A stretch of DNA of 36,101 nucleotides from Chloroflexota bacterium. GTDB lineage: Bacteria > Chloroflexota > Anaerolineae > Caldilineales > Caldilineaceae. The notes beneath the pieces were generated by a model. It was given only the letters and a program-made list of their open reading frames with translations, was not told where the DNA came from and searched no databases. Location: the NCBI GenBank assembly GCA_030058085.1, contig JASGTU010000277.1, forward strand, positions 1 to 36,101. Reading direction: 5' to 3'. This document shows positions 23,975 through 32,502 of the stretch, piece by piece. Position 1 is the first letter of the stretch, and the number at the start of each line of letters is the position of its first letter. Position numbers and translations under genes: made by a program.

Positions 23975-25096
23975 ATGCAGCAACTCGACTCCGCCCGCAG
24001 GCACGCGCTGATTCGCCTTCTCGACCGTCTCATTGATCAGGAAGCCGCCCGCGTCCTCGTTCCGCCCTACCAGCCGGAACCGGGCTTCTGGTTTGGCGGC
24101 GGCAACCTCGTCCAAGACGAGCAAGGCGTCATCTGGCTGTGCGGACGCTACCGCAACTACGGCGACTCGCGCACCGGCCTCGTTGCGGGCACACGCGGCC
24201 TAGAGGTCGCCGTCTTCCGTTCCGACGACCGCGGCGCGTCCTTCCACAAAGCGCAAAGCTGGGCCAAGAGCGACCTCGCTTCGCCCCACGGCAAAATCGT
24301 CTCCTACGAGGGCACAGCCCTGCACCGCAGCGCCGACGGCGGCTGGGAGTTGTTCATCTCGTCCGAAAAAGAGCGAGCCTACCCGCCCCCGCTCGAGGAG
24401 TTCCAAAAACCAGGCACGGGCGTCTGGTCCATCGACGTGCTCGCCGGCCCTAGTCCGGACGCTATCGCCGGCCCCGATCTCACGCCCGTGCTCATCAACG
24501 AAGACCAACCCGGCTACTTGCACGTCAAAGACCCGGTCGTGTTCGACTGGAGCGACGGCGCCTCAGCCCTCATCTTCTGCTCACATCCCTTCTCGTGGTC
24601 CTCCTCAAACAGCGGGCTGGCCGCGCGCGGTCCAGGCGAAACCGGCTACACCGTCCGCGCGTGGGAGCTTGTGAACCGCGGCCCGGCGTGGGACGTTGCG
24701 GCTACGCGCATCACCGCGCGCCTGCCGATCCCGCCGATCGGCCTCTTCCAAGACCAACCGCCCGCCGCCGTCTACTTCTACGACGGGGCCGAATGCCTGC
24801 GTCCCCACGAGGAGAGCGCCGCCGCGGTGCGCCGTCCCCGCGGCTACAGCTGCGAGGAGATCGGCGGCGCCTTCTACGGCCTGGACGGAGCGTTCCCCGC
24901 GCTGCAGCGCCTCTCTGACCTGCGCCCGCTCTTCGTCTCCCCCTGGGGAACCGGCTGCAGTCGCTATGTCGACGTGCTGCAGACGGAGGAGGGCTGGCTG
25001 GCGACCTGGCAGCAGGGCCAGGCAGACGGCTCGCAGCCGCTCGTCGGCCATTTCCTCGAACGCGCCGAGATCGAGTGCATCCTACACGGCGACTAG
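23975..25096 (+). CDS. Sialidase-like beta-propeller protein of unknown function
   Basis: I do not recognise a specific family. The 373-aa product has no signal peptide. It carries an Asp-box-like repeat at 83-90 (SDDRGASF) and other strand-turn patterns, such as GFWFGGGNLVQDEQGVIWLCGRYRN cut into blades, LHRSADGGWELFIS and VDVLQTEEGWLATWQQ. These fit a sialidase/GH43-type five- or six-bladed propeller. The start is the ATG with AAGGA 8 nt upstream, 45 bp after an extended -10 promoter; a longer frame upstream is not conserved. It is the first gene of a plus-strand run, followed by the lipoprotein hydrolase after 67 bp. A glycosidase or glycan-binding role is only an inference from the fold. 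Confidence 0.75.
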   Translation: MQQLDSARRHALIRLLDRLIDQEAARVLVPPYQPEPGFWFGGGNLVQDEQGVIWLCGRYRNYGDSRTGLVAGTRGLEVAVFRSDDRGASFHKAQSWAKSDLASPHGKIVSYEGTALHRSADGGWELFISSEKERAYPPPLEEFQKPGTGVWSIDVLAGPSPDAIAGPDLTPVLINEDQPGYLHVKDPVVFDWSDGASALIFCSHPFSWSSSNSGLAARGPGETGYTVRAWELVNRGPAWDVAATRITARLPIPPIGLFQDQPPAAVYFYDGAECLRPHEESAAAVRRPRGYSCEEIGGAFYGLDGAFPALQRLSDLRPLFVSPWGTGCSRYVDVLQTEEGWLATWQQGQADGSQPLVGHFLERAEIECILHGD

Positions 25097-25163
25097 CGCC
25101 ACACCAAATGCCAGTCATGGAGAAAAGACCTGTGATCTGCGCAAGCCCAGGGGACTATCGCCA

Positions 25164-26534
25164 ATGACTCTGCGGGCGCGTCTCCGATCTGCACAGCCGG
25201 CGCATCCGGTCTTGCGTCTACATAGGCTGCGCATTCGGCGGCTGCTCCTGCTTGTGGCGGCGCTGATCGCCGTCGCCGGCTGCACCCCATCCGCCGAACA
25301 GAATGTGCTTGCCTATCTGCTGGCGCAGCGCCTGGGAACGCTTGCAGTCGACCCGCCCCCCGGCGGACCGGCAGGCGCGCTGTCCGGCGTCGTGCTGCAT
25401 GGCGACCAGCCGATCCCCGGCGCGTCCGTCGTAGTCGCCGGTCGTTACGGCACGCCCCACACCGCTCAGACCGGGCTGGACGGCCGTTACCGCATCGAAG
25501 GCGTCCCTCCGGGGCAGTACACGCCCGCGGCCATCGCGCCCGGCTATACAGAGGCCGTCCCACACGACCCGCTCGGCATCCCGCGCCTGGTCACGATAGA
25601 GGCGGGCCGCACCGCGCAGGCGCCGCCCATCGTGCTTGCCCGGCACACGCCGCAGCCCTTGCCCGCGCCCCTTGCCGAGCAGGTCAACTTGACGCGTGCC
25701 GGCGTAGACATCGCCTCCGCGCCCTTCCCCATCGGGGCCGCGGCGCAGGTCGAACGCTTCGCCTTCACCTATGCCGGCGCTACAGTCGACAGCCTGCGAC
25801 TCTACCTGCCGCTCGACGGACCACCCAACGAGCGCCTGCCCATGCTCTTCCTCGTCTACCCCTCGCACAGCGACGGTTGGGAGCCGGTGAGTGTTGCCTT
25901 CGCCGCCGAGGGCTACGCGGTCGTCGCCGTCTCTCCCATCGCAGCACGCGGCATGGACATCGACGCGCACGCCCAAGACAGCCGAATCGCCTTCGCCTTG
26001 GCCCAGAACGGGGACCTCAGCCCCCGCATTGCGCCTGGCCCGGCGGTCGCACTGGGCGGTAGTTTCAGCAGCCCCATCCTGCACCGCTTCCTGCGCGACG
26101 AACGTGAACGCGTCGCCGCCTGGATCACCCTGGGCGGCATCAGCGACGCCTTCAGCGCCACGGCCGACTTCTACGCCAAGAGATTGGAGGTCCCGCCGCA
26201 ATACTCGCTCGCCATCCCTGCCCTGGGCCTGCCCAACCTCTACCCCCTGCCCTTCCTGCGTTACTCGCCGGTCTACGCCGCAGCGGAATTGCCGCCTACG
26301 ATGGTGATCCACACCGCTGCCGACCGCATCACGCCCATCGACCAAGCCTTCCGCCTGGAACGAGCACTGATCGACGCAGACGTGCCCGTCGAGGTCTTCT
26401 ACTACGAAGACGTCAGCCACTATTTGCAGATCGGCGCGGACCTGACCGACGCCGGCGCAGAGATGTACTACCGTATCCTCGCCTTCATTGCGCAGTATCT
26501 CACATCTCCGCAGGCCGCGACTGTGGTAGACTAG
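25164..26534 (+). CDS. Lipoprotein with carboxypeptidase-regulatory-like domain and alpha/beta hydrolase domain
   Basis: A predicted lipoprotein of 456 aa. An arginine-rich N terminus and hydrophobic stretch end in the lipobox AVAG-C (C40). Residues about 72-130 form a small Ig-like, carboxypeptidase-regulatory-type beta sandwich (GVVLHGDQPIPGASV, DGRYRIEGVPPGQY). The alpha/beta hydrolase domain (about 195-450) has the nucleophile elbow GGSFSS with S300, D387 in TAADRIT and H419 in VSHYL, a complete Ser-Asp-His triad. The set resembles prolyl oligopeptidase/dienelactone hydrolase-like enzymes, but the substrate is unknown. The start is the ATG with AGGGGA 9 nt upstream. It is in one run with the propeller gene before it and the YgfZ gene 20 bp after it. 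Confidence 0.82.
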   Translation: MTLRARLRSAQPAHPVLRLHRLRIRRLLLLVAALIAVAGCTPSAEQNVLAYLLAQRLGTLAVDPPPGGPAGALSGVVLHGDQPIPGASVVVAGRYGTPHTAQTGLDGRYRIEGVPPGQYTPAAIAPGYTEAVPHDPLGIPRLVTIEAGRTAQAPPIVLARHTPQPLPAPLAEQVNLTRAGVDIASAPFPIGAAAQVERFAFTYAGATVDSLRLYLPLDGPPNERLPMLFLVYPSHSDGWEPVSVAFAAEGYAVVAVSPIAARGMDIDAHAQDSRIAFALAQNGDLSPRIAPGPAVALGGSFSSPILHRFLRDERERVAAWITLGGISDAFSATADFYAKRLEVPPQYSLAIPALGLPNLYPLPFLRYSPVYAAAELPPTMVIHTAADRITPIDQAFRLERALIDADVPVEVFYYEDVSHYLQIGADLTDAGAEMYYRILAFIAQYLTSPQAATVVD

Positions 26535-26554
26535 CGGTAAGGAGACCAAGACCG

Positions 26555-27532
26555 ATGTCTACACAGAATTCTACACGCATTTCGCCCACAGACGCAGGCT
26601 ATGCCGCCCTCACCCAGACCGTCGCCGTCCAACCGCGCGCCGACGCCTCCGTGCTCGCCATCGGCGACGCCGACCGCGCCGATTTCCTGCATCGCCTGAC
26701 CACCAACAACATCAAGGCGCTGCGACCGGGCCAGTCCGCAGTCACCGTGCTGACCAGCCCCACGGCACGCATCCTGTTCGTGTTCACAGTCCTCTGTCGC
26801 GAGCAAGACATCCTGCTCTTGCCCGCCCGCGGCCAAGCCGCGGCGCTGGCTCGTCACCTGCGCGGCCAGATCTTCTTCATGGACAAGGTGACGGTGACGG
26901 ACCTGGAGTACGTTCGCTGGCGCATCATGGGGCCGAACGCTGCGGAACTCCTACACAAGACCGGCTGGCCCGCCGATGAGATAGCCGGCGACGCCTGGCA
27001 CGAACGTGACGGCCTATTCCTCGCCCGCCAAGACGAGTACGACATACCTGGCTTCGAGTTGGCCGCGCCCGCTGCGCAGGCGTCCGCCTTGCAAGAGGAG
27101 ATGCAGCGCCACGGCGCACACATCCTAGCCGACAACCTCGCCTACACGTCGCGCCGCGTCGAACTAGGCCGGCCCGCGCCCGGCTATGAACTGACCGAGG
27201 AGTACAACCCGCTGGAAGCAGGACTGGCATGGGCTTGCAGCGACAACAAGGGCTGCTACACCGGTCAGGAGATCGTCGCCCGCCAGGTAACCTACGACAA
27301 GGTGACCAAAACGCTGGTCGGCCTGCTCGGAGAGGATGACATCCAGCCGGGCGCGCCCGTCACCGTGGAAGGACGCAGCGCCGGCGCAGTCACCAGCGCC
27401 GCCTACAGCCCAAGCCTGCAATCGCCCATCGCTTTAGCCGTCATCAAACGGCCCGACAACCAGCCGGGCAGCGCGGTCAAGGCCGGCGACATCGCCTCTC
27501 GCACCGTCGCCCTGCCCTTCACCGAGGAGTAA
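26555..27532 (+). CDS. ygfZ: YgfZ/GcvT-like folate-binding protein
   Basis: YgfZ proteins bind tetrahydrofolate and help maintain certain iron-sulfur enzymes, such as MiaB and lipoyl synthase. The 325-aa product has the GcvT fold, with [13 protein letters not shown] near the start and [26 protein letters not shown] near 218-243. That segment contains the YgfZ signature K-G-C-Y-x-G-Q-E (K232, C234), which separates it from true glycine cleavage T-proteins. The start is preceded by TAAGGAGACC. It is followed after 22 bp by a LipM-like gene, a pairing that fits the known link between YgfZ and lipoate synthesis. Confidence 0.9.
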   Translation: MSTQNSTRISPTDAGYAALTQTVAVQPRADASVLAIGDADRADFLHRLTTNNIKALRPGQSAVTVLTSPTARILFVFTVLCREQDILLLPARGQAAALARHLRGQIFFMDKVTVTDLEYVRWRIMGPNAAELLHKTGWPADEIAGDAWHERDGLFLARQDEYDIPGFELAAPAAQASALQEEMQRHGAHILADNLAYTSRRVELGRPAPGYELTEEYNPLEAGLAWACSDNKGCYTGQEIVARQVTYDKVTKTLVGLLGEDDIQPGAPVTVEGRSAGAVTSAAYSPSLQSPIALAVIKRPDNQPGSAVKAGDIASRTVALPFTEE

Positions 27533-27554
27533 GCGCGTCACCGCGCAACATGCC

Positions 27555-28397
27555 ATGACAGCCTATCAACTTGCCCATTGGCGTCTGATCATCGACCAAG
27601 AACCGCGCTCCGGCGCGGCCAACATGGCCCTCGACCAAGCCGTCGCCGAGGCGTGCGCCGCGGGAGCCGGCCTGCCCACCTTGCGCTTCTACCGCTGGCA
27701 GCCGCCCGCCGTCAGCCTGGGCCGCCACCAGCCCCTCGCCGAGGTAGACCTCGACGCCGTACAGGAGCGCGGCTACGAGGTCGTGCGCCGGCCCACCGGC
27801 GGCCGCGCCATCCTGCACACGGACGAGCTGACCTACTCCGTAGCCGCCTCGGCAGACGAGCCGCGCGTCGAAGGCAGCATCATGGACGCCTATCTGCGCC
27901 TTAGCAACGCCCTGCTCGCCGGGCTGCGCAGCCTGGGCCTGGACGCCGACAAGGCGCCGGGCAGCGTGCGCGCCGGCCCCGATGTCTCCGCGGCCTGCTT
28001 CGAAGTCCCCAGCGCCTACGAGATCACGGCGTCCGGTCGCAAACTGCTCGGCAGCGCGCAAAGCCGTCGCGCCGGCTACGTGCTGCAACACGGCAGCCTG
28101 CCGCTCACCGGCGATCTGGGCCGCCTGATCGACGTACTGGCCTTGCCGGACGGAGAACGCGCTGCCCTGCGGAATGAGCTGACGGCGCGCGCAGTCACGC
28201 TGGCGGACGCGTTGGGCGTGATGCCTGACGCGCCGCAAGCGCAATTCGCAACCGTCGCCCATGCACTGCGCGAGGGCTTCGCCGCTACGCTCAACCTCAC
28301 GCTGGATGCGGGCCAGTTCACGCCCGCCGAGGTGCGCCGCGCCGCCGAGTTGATCCGCGAGTTGTTCGCCAACCCGGAATGGACAAACCGTCTCTAG
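27555..28397 (+). CDS. lipM: LipM-like octanoyltransferase (lipoate-protein ligase A family)
   Basis: LipM transfers octanoyl from ACP to a lipoyl domain, the first step of lipoate synthesis. The 280-aa product has the BPL/LplA/LipB fold, with [11 protein letters not shown] at 78-88 and [12 protein letters not shown] at 161-172 (K163). Residues 147-155 read ACFEVPSAY. The cysteine C148 before a serine/proline run matches the LipM active-site cysteine, and QHGSL follows as in LipM. A lipoate ligase LplA would not need this Cys, so octanoyl transfer is favoured, but assay or phylogeny could change the call. No lipA or lipoyl-domain protein is next to it. It follows the YgfZ gene closely. Confidence 0.83.
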   Translation: MTAYQLAHWRLIIDQEPRSGAANMALDQAVAEACAAGAGLPTLRFYRWQPPAVSLGRHQPLAEVDLDAVQERGYEVVRRPTGGRAILHTDELTYSVAASADEPRVEGSIMDAYLRLSNALLAGLRSLGLDADKAPGSVRAGPDVSAACFEVPSAYEITASGRKLLGSAQSRRAGYVLQHGSLPLTGDLGRLIDVLALPDGERAALRNELTARAVTLADALGVMPDAPQAQFATVAHALREGFAATLNLTLDAGQFTPAEVRRAAELIRELFANPEWTNRL

Positions 28398-28417
28398 CTG
28401 ACTGAACCGAACCGCCT

Positions 28418-28705
28418 ATGGCCGTCGGCTTGCTTACCCTTGAACTCTACCTGCCCCTCAACGACAGCCTGAAGGGCAAGCGCGGCATCCTCAAGCCGCT
28501 GACCGCGCGCCTGCGCCGCGACTTCAACGTCTCGGTGTGCGAGGCGGACGCCCAGAACCAGTTGTCGCGCGCCGTGCTGGAGGTGGTGTGCGTCAGCGCC
28601 AACCACGCCTTAGCCCATCGCCAGCTTCAGCTCGTCGCCAACCGCGTCGAGAGCTGGCGCATGGACGCGCAGTTGATCGACTACTCCATCGAAATGCTGG
28701 ACTAG
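28418..28705 (+). CDS. DUF503 family protein (YlxP-like)
   Basis: A 95-aa protein matching DUF503/Ylx[20 protein letters not shown] at the N terminus, then [12 protein letters not shown] and a hydrophobic strand ending MLD. In Bacillus, ylxP lies in the nusA-infB operon and is thought to affect ribosome or RNA work; here it follows the lipM-like gene by 20 bp. The function is unknown. The stop codon TAG abuts the first unit of heptanucleotide array D. Confidence 0.88.
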   Translation: MAVGLLTLELYLPLNDSLKGKRGILKPLTARLRRDFNVSVCEADAQNQLSRAVLEVVCVSANHALAHRQLQLVANRVESWRMDAQLIDYSIEMLD

Positions 28706-28752
28706 TCACGAGTCAGAATGACGGATGACTTGTGACTTCTGACGCATCAATC
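28703..28752. repeat. Heptanucleotide array D, head-to-head, filling a convergent gene junction
   Basis: Two minus-strand units (28703-28716: CTGACTC, GTGACTA) meet five plus-strand units (28718-28752: ATGACGG, ATGACTT, GTGACTT, CTGACGC, ATCAATC). The arms 28704-28715 and 28726-28737 pair over 12 bp with a single G-U wobble around a 10-nt loop. The array runs from the DUF503 stop codon to the stop codon of the convergent permease gene, with no other intergenic DNA. Confidence 0.8.
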
Positions 28753-29649
28753 ATACTCACGCACGTCAAAAATATCGCGCAGCGCGTCGCCCAGGAAGTT
28801 GATACTCAGCACCGTCACCGTGATCGCCATGCCGGGGAAAAGCGCCAGCCACCAGCCGCGCGAGAAGAAGGTGCGCGCGTCGCTCAGGATCAGCCCCCAC
28901 GTCGGCGTAGTCGGCTTCACGCCCAAGCCCAGAAACGACAGCGTCGCCTCGGCCAAGATCGCCGACGAGACGCCCACCGTAGCCTGCACGATGATGGGCG
29001 CCAGCGAATTGGGCAGAATGTGACGCAGGATGATGCGCGCGTCGCCCGCCCCCGCAGCGCGTGACGCCAGCACAAACTGCTGCTCGCGGATCGAAAAGAC
29101 CATCCCGCGCACGACGCGCGAGAAGTCGTCGATATACGCCAGCATGACGGCGATAATCACGTTGGTCAGCCCCGTCCCAAAGACCGCCACCAGATAGACG
29201 GCGATGATGAAGTTCGGAAAGGCCCACTGCAGGTCGACATACGCCGTGATAATCGTGTCGATCCAGCCGCCGTAATAGCCCGCCAACAGCCCCAGCACCA
29301 CGCCGATGATCATCGCCAGGACGACGGTGCTCACGCCCACGAACAGCGAAATGCGCGCTCCATAGACGATGCGGCTGAACAAGTCGCGTCCCAGGTCATC
29401 CGTGCCCAGCGGATGCCTCAGGCTGGGCGCCTCTAGGAACTCATAATCCTGTGCGTTGGGATCGTACGGCGCGATCTGCGGCGCGAAGATGGCGGCGATC
29501 AAGATCACCAAGAGGACAATCGTCGCCAGGACGGCCGGTTTGCGTTGCCAAAAGGCGCGCACCCACAGCCAACGCGAACGCGGTCGCGCCGGCTCATAGC
29601 CTCTGTCAAGCTGTCCCAATTCCGCTGCAGTTTCTGCCATATCGCTCAA
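28747..29649 (-). CDS. Peptide/nickel ABC transporter permease, DppC type
   Basis: The second membrane subunit of a DppBC-type importer, about 300 aa. It has the DppC N-terminal helix (about 33-56), the LGTDDLGRDLFSRIVYGARISL segment split across the first loop, and four further helices. The cytosolic EAA-type loop includes ASRAAGAGDARIILRHILPN. The C-terminal motif FLGDALRDIFDVRE is typical. The start is uncertain: TTG at 29649 has GGAG 6 nt upstream, while an ATG three codons later (29640) is also possible. It follows the DppB-type gene by 9 bp. No ATPase gene follows it. Confidence 0.92.
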   Translation of the reverse strand: MSDMAETAAELGQLDRGYEPARPRSRWLWVRAFWQRKPAVLATIVLLVILIAAIFAPQIAPYDPNAQDYEFLEAPSLRHPLGTDDLGRDLFSRIVYGARISLFVGVSTVVLAMIIGVVLGLLAGYYGGWIDTIITAYVDLQWAFPNFIIAVYLVAVFGTGLTNVIIAVMLAYIDDFSRVVRGMVFSIREQQFVLASRAAGAGDARIILRHILPNSLAPIIVQATVGVSSAILAEATLSFLGLGVKPTTPTWGLILSDARTFFSRGWWLALFPGMAITVTVLSINFLGDALRDIFDVREYD

Positions 29650-29658
29650 CAAAAGCTC

Positions 29659-30600
29659 CTAGTAGCGGATGCGCGGGTCGACAACCGTGTACAAGATGTC
29701 GACCAACAAATTCGTAGCCACGAACACCAGCGACACGATCAGGATCGCGCCCTGAACGACCGGATAATCGCGGTTGAGGATGCTCTGGATCATCACCCGC
29801 CCCAGCCCCTTGATGGCGAAAACATTCTCCACCACCACGGCGCCGGTCATAAGCAGTGCAAAGGCGATGCCCATCACCGTGATCACGGGAATCAGCGCGT
29901 TGCGCAGCGTATGCGTGAAGATGACCGAACGCGCCGACAGGCCCTTCGAGCGCGCCGTGCGGATGTAGTCCTCGCGGCTTACCTCCAACATAGCCGAGCG
30001 GATCATGCGTGCGATGATGGCCGCAAACGGCGCGCCGACGGCGATGGCGGGCAGGATCAGGTGCGAAAACCAAGGCCAGAAACCGTCAGACAGTGGCGAG
30101 TAGCCGATGGCGGGCAGCCAGTGCAGGTTCACGGCGAAGATGATGATCAGCATGATGCCAAGCCAGAAATTGGGCATGCTCAAGCCCAAGATGGCGATAA
30201 ACGTGACGATGTGATCCAGCCAAGTGCCCTTCTTCATCGCCGACACGATGCCCGCGGTGAACGAAATGACGAGGGCGATGATCATGGCGAGGAAGCTCAA
30301 CGAGAGCGTGCGCGGCAGCGCCTCGGCGATGATCTGGTTCACCGGCTGGTTATTGCCGTAGATGGAGTTGCCCAGGTCCCCGCGCAGCGTGTTCAGCATC
30401 CAGCGGAAATACTGCACATACGCCGGCTGATCCAGCCCAAGCTTGGCGCGCAGGGCCTCCGCAGCCGCCGGGTCCACATCCGACAACATCGCGCCGATCG
30501 GATCGCCCGGCACGATGCGCAGCATGAAGAACACCAGCGTAGCCACGGCCCATATCACCACGATCGAAACCAGAATGCGACGGATCAGAAACTGTGTCAT
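29659..30600 (-). CDS. Peptide/nickel ABC transporter permease, DppB type
   Basis: The first membrane subunit (313 aa) of the peptide importer. FLIRRILVSIVVIWAVATLVF forms the first helix (divided here as FLIRRILVS and VVIWAVAT). The periplasmic loop contains the RIVPGDPIGAML pattern of the family, and the permease core has six helices. The coupling loop is YIRTARSKGLSARSVIFTHTLRNA (YIRTARSKGLS near residue 210). The ATG has family-typical MTQFLIRR. It is located 87 bp after the binding-protein gene, with a strong hairpin in between, and 9 bp before the DppC gene. Confidence 0.93.
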   Translation of the reverse strand: MTQFLIRRILVSIVVIWAVATLVFFMLRIVPGDPIGAMLSDVDPAAAEALRAKLGLDQPAYVQYFRWMLNTLRGDLGNSIYGNNQPVNQIIAEALPRTLSLSFLAMIIALVISFTAGIVSAMKKGTWLDHIVTFIAILGLSMPNFWLGIMLIIIFAVNLHWLPAIGYSPLSDGFWPWFSHLILPAIAVGAPFAAIIARMIRSAMLEVSREDYIRTARSKGLSARSVIFTHTLRNALIPVITVMGIAFALLMTGAVVVENVFAIKGLGRVMIQSILNRDYPVVQGAILIVSLVFVATNLLVDILYTVVDPRIRY

Positions 30601-30631
30601 GGCGAGATTCGGTTATGTTTCTGCGGTGAAC

Positions 30632-30669
30632 AGCGGCATGACCGGCCACAGACCACCGGCCATGCCGCT
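30632..30669 (-). promoter_or_regulatory. Strong intercistronic hairpin between binding protein and permease genes
   Basis: A 14-bp stem with one mismatch (30632-30645 with 30656-30669) encloses a 10-nt loop, CCACAGACCA. No T-run follows on the minus strand, so it is not a standard terminator. Hairpins at this place in binding-protein operons often stabilise the upstream message or limit readthrough. Confidence 0.6.
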
Positions 30670-30687
30670 GCCTGAGCGGAACAGGTA

Positions 30688-32502
30688 TCAGGCGGAAATC
30701 GTAGCGCGATCCAGATCGACAAGCCCGGCAATGCGGCTGGCGTCCGGATAGTTCACTTCTTTGCGCCAGATCACGGTGTCCACAGGATGGTTGAGAAAAA
30801 GACAGGCGACCTTATCGGAAATGAGCTTGTTCGCCTTGCGCACCAATTCACGTCGCTTTTCAAGATCGGTCTCGCTGCGTTGCTCCTCGATCAGCGCGTC
30901 GACCTCCGCTTCCGAGAAGATGCCGAAGGGCAGCGATGGATCGCGCTTCGGCCCGTTGAACTTGGCCGTCGTCAGGAAGTAGTCGACCAGGCCGTCGTCC
31001 GGATCGTAATCGCCTCCGCTGCCGATGCGCAGCAGGTCGAAATCGATTGCGTCGTACATTTCGACCAGCACCGGGAAGTCCTTGATGTCCAGCTCGATGG
31101 TAATGCCGAGATTTTTCTTGAGGATATCGGCGATGATCTCGCCCTCGCGCTTGCCGGCGGGCGTGATCAACAGCTTGAGCGTGGGGAAGCCTTCACCGCC
31201 GGGGAAGCCGGCGTCTGCCAGCAATTGCTGCGCCGCCTCCGGGTCGTAGGTCTGCTCGCTGGTCTCGTTGATCTCCGTATCGAAGAAGTAGGCCATGGCC
31301 GGGTTGATGGAGCCGAAGGCCGGGAAGCCGCGCCCGAAGGCAGCCCGATTGATGTAGTCCTCGCGGTCCACCGCCTTGGCGATCGCCAAACGAACTAGGA
31401 ACCCGCTCTCCTGCTTGAGTTCTTCCAGCGGCTTGTTGAAGTCTTCGACCTTCATCGGCTCTCGATGCGGGTTGAACCACATGCTCTGGAAGCCGGGCCC
31501 CGGAATTTCCGACACCACTAGGTCGGGGTTGGCGAGGAAGCGGTCAATCAATTCCGCCGCCGGGGGGTTGCCGCCGATCAACTGGACGTCGCCCGCCTCG
31601 ATCGCCGCGGCCAGCGGTTCCGGTTCAGGGATGGGGATGAAGGTGATCTTGTCTAGCTTGGGCCGTTCTGGGTCATAGTAGTCCTCGAACTTCTCGATCA
31701 CCAGGCTCTGGCCCACCAGGTTTTCGGTCACCTTGAACGGGCCGGTGCCGATGGGGAACAGGCCGTATCGCTCCGGCCCCTCTTCCTCGATGGCGCGCTT
31801 GTTGACGATGGTCATGGCGCGGCCGCTCGACCGCTCCAGCGTCTTCACCAGGAACGACGCCTGCGGCTTGTTCAACACGAATTTCACGGTGTAATCGTCG
31901 ATCTTCTCCACGCCGGCGACGTTGGCCAGCACGCCGGAATGGATCGACAGCTCAGGGTTGCTCGAACGCTCGAAGGTATAGAGCACATCGTCGGCGGTGA
32001 ACGGGTCGCCGTTGTGGAACGTGACGCCCTGGCGCAGCGTAAAGGTCCACTCCAGGCCATCGTCCGACACCGACCAATCCGTCGCCAGATCGCCTTCCGC
32101 CGTCATGTCAGCGTTGATGTGCGTGAGGCCGCTCAACACATTCGACGCGATCTGGAACTGCAGCACCTGGTTGATCTGCGCCGGGTCGAGCGTCACGATC
32201 TCGTTGGTTCCGGCCCAACCGCAGACCAGCTCGCCGCCCGCCGCGGCCGCAGGCGCCTCCGCAGGCGCAGCCTCGCCTTCCTCAGCCGGCGCCGCAGACG
32301 GCGCACAAGCCGCCAACACATCCGTAAATGCCAGTGCGCCTGCCGCCGCCAACAGACGCATCACCGCGCGCCGCGTCATGCGCGGGCCTCGCAGCTCCTC
32401 CTTGCGCAGCCCAAAGAGCGGATCCGAGGAGTCGAAATTATGCGCCTCCTCATACTCCCGCCGCGCCAGTTCCTCAATACGCTTATCAGGTTTCTCGGAC
32501 AT
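30688..32502 (-). CDS. ABC transporter substrate-binding lipoprotein (SBP_bac_5, DppA/OppA type)
   Basis: The extracellular solute-binding subunit, 604 aa. A hydrophilic leader of 40 residues precedes a twin-arginine-like signal (RMTRRAVMRLL, RR at 44-45). A lipobox LAAC follows with C66, then an Ala/Glu/Pro linker, so the protein is probably Tat-exported and lipid-anchored. The mature region has family-5 features: GTNEIVTLDPAQ near the start, DGLEWTFTLRQGVTFHNGDPFTADDV split over two strands, and a C-terminal lobe with LFLNHPVDTVIW. The start was chosen at the ATG with AAGGAG 5 nt upstream; a frame extending to 32583 is not supported. It is the first gene of the transporter operon. Ligand class (peptide, nickel, other) cannot be read from sequence. 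Confidence 0.93.
   Translation of the reverse strand: MSEKPDKRIEELARREYEEAHNFDSSDPLFGLRKEELRGPRMTRRAVMRLLAAAGALAFTDVLAACAPSAAPAEEGEAAPAEAPAAAAGGELVCGWAGTNEIVTLDPAQINQVLQFQIASNVLSGLTHINADMTAEGDLATDWSVSDDGLEWTFTLRQGVTFHNGDPFTADDVLYTFERSSNPELSIHSGVLANVAGVEKIDDYTVKFVLNKPQASFLVKTLERSSGRAMTIVNKRAIEEEGPERYGLFPIGTGPFKVTENLVGQSLVIEKFEDYYDPERPKLDKITFIPIPEPEPLAAAIEAGDVQLIGGNPPAAELIDRFLANPDLVVSEIPGPGFQSMWFNPHREPMKVEDFNKPLEELKQESGFLVRLAIAKAVDREDYINRAAFGRGFPAFGSINPAMAYFFDTEINETSEQTYDPEAAQQLLADAGFPGGEGFPTLKLLITPAGKREGEIIADILKKNLGITIELDIKDFPVLVEMYDAIDFDLLRIGSGGDYDPDDGLVDYFLTTAKFNGPKRDPSLPFGIFSEAEVDALIEEQRSETDLEKRRELVRKANKLISDKVACLFLNHPVDTVIWRKEVNYPDASRIAGLVDLDRATISA

Noticed and set aside
25218-26549. Minus-strand open frame of 443 codons opposite the lipoprotein hydrolase
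   Set aside because: Val/Asp/Gly/Arg-rich shadow; the plus-strand frame has a lipobox and a full catalytic triad.
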